Source: Phycisphaerales bacterium
GTDB lineage: Bacteria > Planctomycetota > UBA1135 > UBA2386
Length of the DNA: 34,776 nt
Direction of reading: 5' to 3'
NCBI GenBank assembly: GCA_020247305.1
Contig: JADCJE010000154.1
Span: 1-34,776, forward strand
Shown: positions 14,989 to 23,502 of the stretch, in pieces
Numbering within the stretch: the first letter of the stretch is position 1
Layout of the letters: the number at the start of each line of letters is the position of its first letter
Notes under the pieces: model-generated
What the model was told of the DNA's origin: nothing
Databases searched by the model: none
Seen by the model: only the letters and a program-made list of their open reading frames with translations
Made by a program: the position numbers and the translations under genes

Positions 14989-17900
14989 ATGATCGCACGC
15001 CTCGTCCTGGCCTCGCTCGCGCTCGCCGCCGTCGCTGCCGCGCAGGTTCCCGCGCCGAACTCGCCGTCCGCGCCCGCGCAAGCCGTCGACCTGTCGCTGC
15101 TGTCCGACCTCAAGGCGCGCGCCATCGGCCCCGCCGTCTGCGGCGGCCGCATCGGCGCCGTCGCCGGCGTGCCCGGCGACCCGACGATCGTCTGGGCCGG
15201 CGCGGCGAGCGGCGGCGTGTGGAAGTCGACCGACGGCGGCGTGCGCTTCACGCCGGTGTTCGACGAACAGGACTGCGCGTCGATCGGCGCGATCGCCATC
15301 GACCCGCGCAGCCCGGACGTCGTCTGGGTCGGCACCGGCGAAGGCAACCCGCGCAACTCGGCCAGCGTCGGCCGCGGCGTCTACCGCACGCGCGACGGCG
15401 GCCGCACGTGGCAGAAGCTCGGCCTGGAGAAGACCGAGCGCATCCACCGCATCCTGCTGCACCCGACCAACCCCGACACCGCGTGGGTCGCGGCGTTCGG
15501 CACCAGCTGGGGCGAGAACGAGGAGCGCGGCGTGTTCAAGACGACCGACGCCGGCGCGACGTGGACCAAGGTCCTGTACGTCGACCCGCGCACCGGCTGC
15601 GGCGACCTCGCGCTCGACCCGCGCAACCCCGACAAGCTGTTCGCGGCGATGTGGCAACACCGCCGCTGGCCGTGGCTGTTCCAGTCCGGCGGTCCGGGCT
15701 CGGGGCTGCATCGCACGCTGGACGGCGGCGCGACGTGGACGAAGCTCGGCGAGGACGACGGCCTGCCGGGCGGCGAACTCGGCCGCATCGGCCTCGCCAT
15801 CGCACCGAGCGACCCGCGCGTCGTCTACGCGCTGACCGAGGCGCAGAAGAACGTGCTGCTGCGCAGCGACGACGGCGGCTTCAAGTTCCGCGTCGTCAAC
15901 GACAAGGAAGACATCGCGCCGCGGCCGTTCTACTTCTGCGACGTGCGCGTCGATCCGGCCGACAAGAACCGGCTCTACAGCCTGCACACGACGGTCGACG
16001 TCTCCAGCGACGGCGGCCGCACGTTCGAGGGCCTCGCCGGCTGGGACGCGGCGCACCCCGACCACCACGCGCTGTGGATCGACCCGACCGATCCGCAGCG
16101 CCTGATCCTCGGCAACGACGGCGGCGTGTCGATCAGCCACGACCGCGGCGGCAGCTGGCGATTCTGCGGCAACCTGCCGCTGGCGCAGTTCTACCACGTC
16201 GCCTTCGACCTCGACCGGCCCTACCACGTCTACGGCGGCCTGCAGGACAACGGCAGCTGGCGCGGGCCGGCGACGGTCTGGGAGAACGGCGGCATCCGCA
16301 ACCACCACTGGCAGGAGGTCTGCTTCGGCGACGGCTTCGCCACCGTGCCCGACCCGCAGGACAGCCGGCAGGGCTACGCGATGAGCCAGGGCGGCTACCT
16401 CGTGCGCTACGACCTGCGCAACGGCGCGCAGAAGTTCATCCGTCCGCCGGCCCCCGCCGACGTCGAGCTGCGCTTCCACTGGAACGCGGCGATCGCGCTC
16501 GACCCGTCCGCGCCGGGCACGCTGTTCTACGGCAGCCAGTTCGTGCACAAGTCGACCGACCGCGGCGAGAGCTGGCAGATCGTCTCGCCCGACCTGACCA
16601 CCAACGACCCCGAGAAGCAGAAGCAGCACGAGAGCGGCGGCCTGACGCGCGACGTCACCGCCGCCGAGAACCACTGCACGATCCTCAGCATCGCGCCGAG
16701 CCCGGTGCAGCAGGGCGTGCTGTGGGCGGCGACCGACGACGGCCGCGTGCACGTCAGCAAGGACGGCGGCGCCAACTGGACGAGCGTCGAGGCCAACGTG
16801 CCCGGCCTGCCCAAGCACACGTGGTGCCCACACGTCGAGGCCAGCAAGCACGACGCCGCGACCGCGTACGCCGTGTTCGACGGCCACCGCACCGCCGACT
16901 GGACGCCGTACGTCTACGTCACGCGCGACTTCGGCGCGTCGTGGACTTCGCTGGCCACGCCGGCGATCGACGGCTACTGCCTCGTGCTCGAAGAGGACCC
17001 CGTGCAGAAGGAGCTGCTGTGGCTCGGCACGGAGTTCGGCCTCTTCGTGTCGTTCGACGCCGGCGCGTCGTGGCAGAAGTGGACGCACGGCGTGCCGACG
17101 TGCTCGGCGATGGCGATCGCGACGCACCCGCGCGAGCACGACCTGATCGTCGGCACGCACGGCCGCTCGATCTTCGTGCTCGACGACCTCTCGCCGCTGC
17201 GCCAACTCGCCGCGGCGACGGCGACGAAGCCGAAGCTGCACGTGTTTCCGGTGACGCCGTCGGTCGCGCACGAGACCGCGCAGAGCGGCGGCGAGCGCTT
17301 CCCCGGCCACGGCGAGTTCCGCGGGCCGAGCCGGCCGCGCGGCGCGTTCGTGCACGTCTACGTCGACGCGCCCGAGGTCGCGCATCCCGACAAGCAGAAG
17401 CAGAAGGAACGCCGCAAGGCGCAGGACGCCGAGAAGGCCAAGGCCGATGCGCAGAAGGCGGCAGCCGACAAGGCGAAGGCCGACGCCGGCGCGCCGGCCC
17501 AAGCGCCCACAGCCGCGGCGGACGCGGCGGACAAGCCGAAGGCCCCCGAGGAGCCGAAGGACAAGGTCACGATCGAGGTCTACGACGCCGACGGCAAGAA
17601 GGTGCGCAGCTGGCGCGAGGACGTGCACCTCGGTCTCAACCGCATCGTCTGGCGCTTCCAGCGCGACGGCGGCCCGGGCCCGTCGCGCGAAATGCAGGAC
17701 GAGCCGGAGTTCGCGCCGCCCGGCCGCGAGGTGCTGCCCGGCGAGTACCTGCTGACCGTGCGCTTCCAGGGCGAGCAGCGCGACGTCAAGCTGACGGTCG
17801 AAGCCGACCCGCGCGTGGCGATCGCCGCCGCCGACCGCGCCGCCAAGGACGCGCTGCGCCAGCAGAAGCAGGACCTCGAGGCCGAGCTGCACCGCGCGAC

Positions 17901-18309
17901 GCAGAAGTTCGCGCGCAGCCGCAAGGACCTCGACATCGTCGAGAAGCGCCTTGCCGACGAGCCCAAGTTGAAGCCCGGCGCCGACGACCCGCACAAGGCC
18001 CTGCGCGAAGCGCTCGACGCGGCCAGGAAGGCCGCGACCGAACTCGACGCGACGCTGTGGGGCAAGAAGCCCGCACAGGGCATCGCGCGCGACGACGACG
18101 GCATGATCGCCAAGGCGCGCGAGCGCATGCGCGCGACCGGCACCGACGACGCGCCCAACCCCACCGAGCGTGCCGAAATGGCACGCGCCGCGGAGCTGGT
18201 CCCGCCGGTCGCCGCCGCCGTCGATGCATTCTTGCAGGGTCCGATGGCGGCCTTCCGCAAGGCGGTCGAGGCGGACGGCCTGACGCTGCTGTCGCCGCCG
18301 GCGAAGTAG
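14989..18309 (+). CDS. Exported VPS10/BNR beta-propeller protein
   Basis: This is a 1106-residue protein. The signal peptide is MIARLVLASLALAAVAAAQ. Residues ~40-750 hold many sialidase-like BNR repeats with the S-x-D-x-G-x-x-W/F pattern (KSTDGGVRF, RTRDGGRTW, KTTDAGATW, RTLDGGATW, SSDGGRTF, KSTDRGESW, VSKDGGANW), building one or two beta-propellers of the sortilin/VPS10 type. Residues ~795-860 are a Lys/Ala-rich linker. The part from ~860 has an Ig-like strand segment ('VTIEVYDADGKKVRSW', 'PGEYLLTVRFQG') and ends in coiled-coil-like helices. Relatives are often annotated as glycosyl hydrolases, but I see no catalytic residues that prove hydrolysis; binding or scaffold functions are equally possible. 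It is preceded by a near-leaderless -10 box. Confidence 0.88.
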   Translation: MIARLVLASLALAAVAAAQVPAPNSPSAPAQAVDLSLLSDLKARAIGPAVCGGRIGAVAGVPGDPTIVWAGAASGGVWKSTDGGVRFTPVFDEQDCASIGAIAIDPRSPDVVWVGTGEGNPRNSASVGRGVYRTRDGGRTWQKLGLEKTERIHRILLHPTNPDTAWVAAFGTSWGENEERGVFKTTDAGATWTKVLYVDPRTGCGDLALDPRNPDKLFAAMWQHRRWPWLFQSGGPGSGLHRTLDGGATWTKLGEDDGLPGGELGRIGLAIAPSDPRVVYALTEAQKNVLLRSDDGGFKFRVVNDKEDIAPRPFYFCDVRVDPADKNRLYSLHTTVDVSSDGGRTFEGLAGWDAAHPDHHALWIDPTDPQRLILGNDGGVSISHDRGGSWRFCGNLPLAQFYHVAFDLDRPYHVYGGLQDNGSWRGPATVWENGGIRNHHWQEVCFGDGFATVPDPQDSRQGYAMSQGGYLVRYDLRNGAQKFIRPPAPADVELRFHWNAAIALDPSAPGTLFYGSQFVHKSTDRGESWQIVSPDLTTNDPEKQKQHESGGLTRDVTAAENHCTILSIAPSPVQQGVLWAATDDGRVHVSKDGGANWTSVEANVPGLPKHTWCPHVEASKHDAATAYAVFDGHRTADWTPYVYVTRDFGASWTSLATPAIDGYCLVLEEDPVQKELLWLGTEFGLFVSFDAGASWQKWTHGVPTCSAMAIATHPREHDLIVGTHGRSIFVLDDLSPLRQLAAATATKPKLHVFPVTPSVAHETAQSGGERFPGHGEFRGPSRPRGAFVHVYVDAPEVAHPDKQKQKERRKAQDAEKAKADAQKAAADKAKADAGAPAQAPTAAADAADKPKAPEEPKDKVTIEVYDADGKKVRSWREDVHLGLNRIVWRFQRDGGPGPSREMQDEPEFAPPGREVLPGEYLLTVRFQGEQRDVKLTVEADPRVAIAAADRAAKDALRQQKQDLEAELHRATQKFARSRKDLDIVEKRLADEPKLKPGADDPHKALREALDAARKAATELDATLWGKKPAQGIARDDDGMIAKARERMRATGTDDAPNPTERAEMARAAELVPPVAAAVDAFLQGPMAAFRKAVEADGLTLLSPPAK

Positions 18310-18416
18310 CCGCCGGTCGGCGTTTCCTGGCGCGTGCGTGTGTGTGGTTCTGCCGCGGCTGCCGCTTCGCCCAACAGACGGCAATCCCGCCGCTCCCCCG
18401 ACGCACTGACACCGCC

Positions 18417-20759
18417 ATGAAGACGATTCTGATGATGACCGCGGCGACCCTCGCCGCCCAGGTTGCCGCACAACAGGCGCCGCAGCGCAACCCCAATCCG
18501 CCGCTGCCCCCGACGGTCAGCTTCCCGACGACCAGCCCCACGCCGCCGTTGACGCCGCGCCAGGCGCCGACGGAAAACCCCGCGCCGGCCGAGGCCGCAA
18601 CGCCGGTCGCGCAGCCGCGGCAGCGCGGCGGGGCGCAGGACGGCATGAAGTCGCGGCCGCTGGCCGCCGTCGCCTTCGACCGGGCGCAGACCGGCGAACT
18701 CTGGGCGCTCGGCACGGACTGGAAGGCGAGCTTCGACCAGGGCGGCTTCACCTTCGTGCCGTTCTTCGGCAGCGACGCGCCGCGCAACTTCCCCGTGCGC
18801 ATCGCCCTGGCGAGCGCAAGCGTCGGCGGCGAACCGCTGCCGCTCGGCGCGGCCGAGCCGACCCGAGAGGGCGACGTCGTGCGCACCGACCGCGGCGGCC
18901 TCGTCGAGACGGTGGCGACGGGCCTCCGCTCGGTCGAGCAGTCGTTCGTGTTCGCGACGCTGCCCAACCGCGGCGACGTGCACGTGGACATCGCCATGCA
19001 CAGCGAACTGGTGGCCGCGGCGATGGCCGACGGCGTCGAGTTCGCCAACGAGCACGGCGCGGTGGCCTACCGCAAGGCCGTCGCCGTCGACGCCGCCGGA
19101 GCGACGCTGCCGCTCGCGATCGAGTGGGACGGCGACTCCGCGCACATCACCATCCCGGCGGCCTTCGTCGCCAAGGCGCAGCTGCCGCTGGTCCTCGACC
19201 CGATCGTCAACACCCGCAACAGCCTCTCGGCCGCAACCACGCAGCTGGTGCGCGAGCCCGACGTCGCCACGCTGCCGACGCCCGAACGCTCGCTCGTGGT
19301 CTGGCAGCGCCAGTGGAGCTTCACCGACTGGGACTGCTACGCCGAGCTGATCGACGGCAACCTCGGCTCCACCACCGGGTCGGCGCTGCTCCTCGACTTC
19401 ACCAGCGTCAACTGGCTGTACCCGCGCGTCGCCGGCTCGCCGGCCACGCGCAACTTCCTCGTCGTCGCCCAGCTCGACAACCAGGGCACGGCCAAGTGGG
19501 TCGGCGGTCGCACGGTGAACGACACGGGCGTCGTCGGCCCCGTGTTCGACATCGAACGCGCTGGCGTCGTCGGCATCGCCGGCAACAGCCTGCGGCCGGT
19601 GGTCGGCAGCGACAACCTCTCTCCCGCCTACTACTGCGTCGCGTTCGAGAAGGAGGTCGGTCCGGGCAATCGCGACATCTACTACAAGATGGTGCAGCCC
19701 AACGGCACGCTGCTGACCACGAACCCATCGGTGCTGGCCAACCTGCCGCAGGACGAGAGCGCGCCCGCGATCTCGAAGAGCACGGGCGGCACGTTCTGGA
19801 TGGTCGCGTGGCAGCGCCAGTGGCCGGCGGCGCCGTTCGACCAAGACATCTGGACGGCGCTGATCAGCTACGGCGGCCTCATCCACCAGCCGGGCGCCTT
19901 GAAGGCGGGCTCGATCGCCGACGAACTGCGGCCGGCCTGCAGCTCGCCGCTGTCGCGGGACGTCGTGCTGCCCGAGGCGCGCATGCTGGCCTACGAGCTC
20001 GTGCAGGGCGCTCAGGCCGACATCCAGCTGACCGTCGTCGATTTCAACAACATCTCCGTCGCCGCCTACAACCTGAGCGTCAACGAGTCGTTCGGCGCGT
20101 TCCAGTCCCGCAACCAGGGCTTCGCCGAGGTCGACTCGAACGGCGTGCGGTTCGCGGTCGGCTACGCCGAGTACTCCGGCACCGACTACGACACCTACGT
20201 GTCGACGGTCGCTTTCGACTCGACGACCAACCAGTTCCGCATCGACGAGACGCGGGTCCTGCTGGGCGGGACCGTCGGCACGGACGACTACTCGCCGCGC
20301 ATGTCCGCCTACCGCGACGGCCTGAGCCAGGACTCGCGGTACCTGATCACCAGCGCGCGGATCGGGGCGAACGACATCTCGGTGTTCGACTACGGCAGCT
20401 ACGCCGCCGGACCGCTGTTCTCGTACTACGCGAGCGCCTGCGGCACGTCGGGCCTGACGATGACGCCGAGCGGTGTGCCTGCATTGGGCCAGTCGGTGAG
20501 CTTCGTCGTCAACACGCCGCTGCCTGCCGGCATCGCGTTCGGCCTGCCGGGCAACGCGTTCCTCGGCCTCGGCTGCTTCTGCTCGCTCGGCCTCGACATC
20601 AACAGCGTGATCCTGACCGGCAACCCGCTGACGGTGCCGATCCCGAACAATCTCGCGCTGGTCGGCCAGACGTTCTCGGCGCAGGGCTACGGCTACGTCG
20701 GCACGAACTGCTTCGGCCTGTTCGACCTGACCGACACGATCGACTTCACGATCCGCTGA
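18417..20759 (+). CDS. Large secreted protein with shared C-terminal module
   Basis: This is a 780-residue exported protein. A signal peptide (MKTILMMTAATLAAQVAAQQ) is followed by a Pro/Thr/Gln-rich low-complexity stretch (~20-75). Residues ~80-260 are a beta-rich domain ending 'LPLVLDPIVNT', which resembles the end of domains preceding surface repeats. Residues ~265-680 contain repeated 'VVWQRQW', 'MVAWQRQW' and 'AVGYAEYSG' segments that look like a propeller of seven or so blades. The last ~95 residues carry LPGNAFLGLGCFCSLGLDIN and VPIPNNLALVGQTFSAQG, the same kind of module as at the end of the protein at 2980-4707. No enzyme motif was seen. The role is probably extracellular or surface-attached. 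It may share a transcript with the BNR gene 107 bp upstream. Confidence 0.85.
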   Translation: MKTILMMTAATLAAQVAAQQAPQRNPNPPLPPTVSFPTTSPTPPLTPRQAPTENPAPAEAATPVAQPRQRGGAQDGMKSRPLAAVAFDRAQTGELWALGTDWKASFDQGGFTFVPFFGSDAPRNFPVRIALASASVGGEPLPLGAAEPTREGDVVRTDRGGLVETVATGLRSVEQSFVFATLPNRGDVHVDIAMHSELVAAAMADGVEFANEHGAVAYRKAVAVDAAGATLPLAIEWDGDSAHITIPAAFVAKAQLPLVLDPIVNTRNSLSAATTQLVREPDVATLPTPERSLVVWQRQWSFTDWDCYAELIDGNLGSTTGSALLLDFTSVNWLYPRVAGSPATRNFLVVAQLDNQGTAKWVGGRTVNDTGVVGPVFDIERAGVVGIAGNSLRPVVGSDNLSPAYYCVAFEKEVGPGNRDIYYKMVQPNGTLLTTNPSVLANLPQDESAPAISKSTGGTFWMVAWQRQWPAAPFDQDIWTALISYGGLIHQPGALKAGSIADELRPACSSPLSRDVVLPEARMLAYELVQGAQADIQLTVVDFNNISVAAYNLSVNESFGAFQSRNQGFAEVDSNGVRFAVGYAEYSGTDYDTYVSTVAFDSTTNQFRIDETRVLLGGTVGTDDYSPRMSAYRDGLSQDSRYLITSARIGANDISVFDYGSYAAGPLFSYYASACGTSGLTMTPSGVPALGQSVSFVVNTPLPAGIAFGLPGNAFLGLGCFCSLGLDINSVILTGNPLTVPIPNNLALVGQTFSAQGYGYVGTNCFGLFDLTDTIDFTIR

Positions 20760-20781
20760 GCAGCGCGCCGGCGCGCGCCGC

Positions 20782-20784
<3 letters not shown>
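20757..20784. terminator. Shared palindrome between convergent genes
   Basis: TGAGC (20757-20761) pairs with GCTCA (20780-20784), and inside lies the perfect 14-nt palindrome GCGCGCCGGCGCGC (20763-20776). The stop codons of both convergent genes lie in the outer stem. It could act as a bidirectional hairpin terminator, although no U-tract follows on either strand. Confidence 0.45.
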
Positions 20785-22296
<1,512 letters not shown>

Positions 22297-22481
22297 GGCA
22301 GGACCGCGATGCGAACCGACGGCGGGCGCGCGCACAAGCGGGTCGTGGCGGGGCGCGCGGCGACGCCGCCGGCGCGGCGGCCCAGCACCAGGAGCCCGCA
22401 CCGCTTGACGGCGCCGGCGTGTGCGACGACGCGGCGGGCGCGGCGGCTTGCGGACCCGGCCACGGCGGCGACGATGTCTCC

Positions 22482-23369
22482 ATGCTGCACGACGGCCGCC
22501 GGATCTGCGTTCGTCACGCTGCCCTCGCGCTGGTTGCGGCCGCGGCGCTGCTGGCCGGCTGCGCGAGCGCGCCGCCCACCGCGAGCGCCGCCGACGTCGC
22601 CATCCTGGCGACGCTGCTCGCCCGCTACGACGTCGACCGGGACGGCGCGGTGCAGCAGCGCGAGCACCCGCGCAGCGCCGCTGCGTTCGCCAACCTCGAC
22701 CGCAACCGCGACGGCGCCATCGACGCCGCCGACTTCCGTCTGCCCGCGCCCGACCCGATGGACGTGCTGCGGCGGCAGCGCACCGATCCCGCGCAACTGC
22801 CCAAGGTCGGCGACCTCGCGCCGGACTTCGCGCTGCCGATGCTCGGCATGCCGGGTACGACCGTGCGGCTGTCGTCGCTGCGGGGCGACCGGCCGGTGGC
22901 GCTGGTCTTCGGCAGCATGACTTGAGGGCCGTTCCGCAAGGCAGCCGGTCGGCTGCGCGCAACCTGCGAAGCCCACCGCGCCGACGTGGCGTTCTTCTTC
23001 GTCTACGTGCGGGAGGCGCACGCGATCGACAGCGCGCTGCCCGGCGCGGACGGCCTCGTCGAGGATCCGATCACCGACGCCGAGCGGCTTGCCGTCGCCG
23101 GCGCGTGCCGCGACCGGCTCGACCTGCCGATGCCGACGCTCGTCGACGGCGTCGACGACGCCGTGTGCAAGGCGTACGGCGGCTGGCCCGACCGCCTGTA
23201 CGTGATCGGCCGGGACGGCAAGGTCGCGTTCGCCGGCGAGGAAGGCCCGTTCGGCTTCGACGTCGACGCGTGGAGCAAGGCGATCGCGGCGGCGAAGGGC
23301 CGCGACGACAAGTCGGCGTCGCCGCCCGCGGACGACACGACGCCTGCCGCCAAAGCGCCGGGCCCGTAG
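22482..23369 (+). CDS. Deiodinase-like selenoprotein lipoprotein with EF-hands (UGA = Sec148)
   Basis: This is a 295-residue protein if the in-frame TGA at 22923-22925 is read as selenocysteine. The lipoprotein signal ends LLAGC (Cys27). Two EF-hand loops follow: DVDRDGAVQQRE (50-61) and DRNRDGAIDAAD (73-84), both with good Ca ligands. From ~108 comes a thioredoxin-like domain (VGDLAPDFALP) of the T4-deiodinase family: FGSMT-U-GPF at 143-151, where animal deiodinases have FGSCTUPPF or similar and many bacterial relatives have Cys. After the UGA the same frame reads FFFVYVREAHAIDS (deiodinase 'YIEEAHA.D'), ERLAVAGACRDRLDLPMPTLVDG and WPDRLYVIGRDGKVAFAGEEGPFGF. A SECIS-like hairpin starts 6 nt after the UGA. 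The expected role is Sec-dependent redox or dehalogenase chemistry outside the membrane; the substrate is unknown. ATG 22482 is the only start giving a clean lipoprotein signal. Confidence 0.9.
22926..22963 (+). promoter_or_regulatory. Bacterial SECIS element
   Basis: Directly after the UGA at 22923-22925 the mRNA can fold. GCAGCC (22941-22946) pairs with GGCTGC (22951-22956) around the loop GGUC (22947-22950). Below a 3-nt bulge (AAG, 22938-22940), 22935-22937 pair with 22957-22959, and after a C-C mismatch 22931-22933 pair with 22961-22963. The apical loop lies 21 nt after the UGA and starts with G. This fits the known bacterial SECIS rules, and the loop GGUC also occurs in the E. coli fdhF element that binds SelB. 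Confidence 0.85.
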
Positions 23370-23487
23370 CCGCCAAGCCTCGGCCGATGACGCGCGGCGC
23401 CGCCCAGGCGCGGGTTCGACCGCGAGCGGGCCCGTCGCGGTGCAGCAACGGGACGCTGCCGCTGCTTCGACCATGCGCGACGCTGCG

Positions 23488-23493
23488 TATCGT
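23488..23493 (+). promoter_or_regulatory. -10 box TATCGT, near-leaderless
   Basis: TATCGT ends 9 nt before ATG 23503. This supports ATG 23503 over the in-frame ATG at 23473, which lies upstream of the box. Confidence 0.45.
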
Positions 23494-23502
23494 CGCACGA
23501 CC

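Noticed and set aside
14671..18471. 1266-codon open frame on the minus strand
   Set aside because: It is a shadow of the BNR/VPS10 gene, with low-complexity Arg/Val/Ala composition and no recognisable domain.
22923..22925. TGA as the real end of a short EF-hand lipoprotein gene, with 22986-23369 as a separate gene
   Set aside because: The frame continues unchanged with family motifs and the same codon bias, the TGA sits at the catalytic position, and a SECIS-like hairpin follows. The second part has no ribosome binding site, and a start at 22986 would remove conserved residues.
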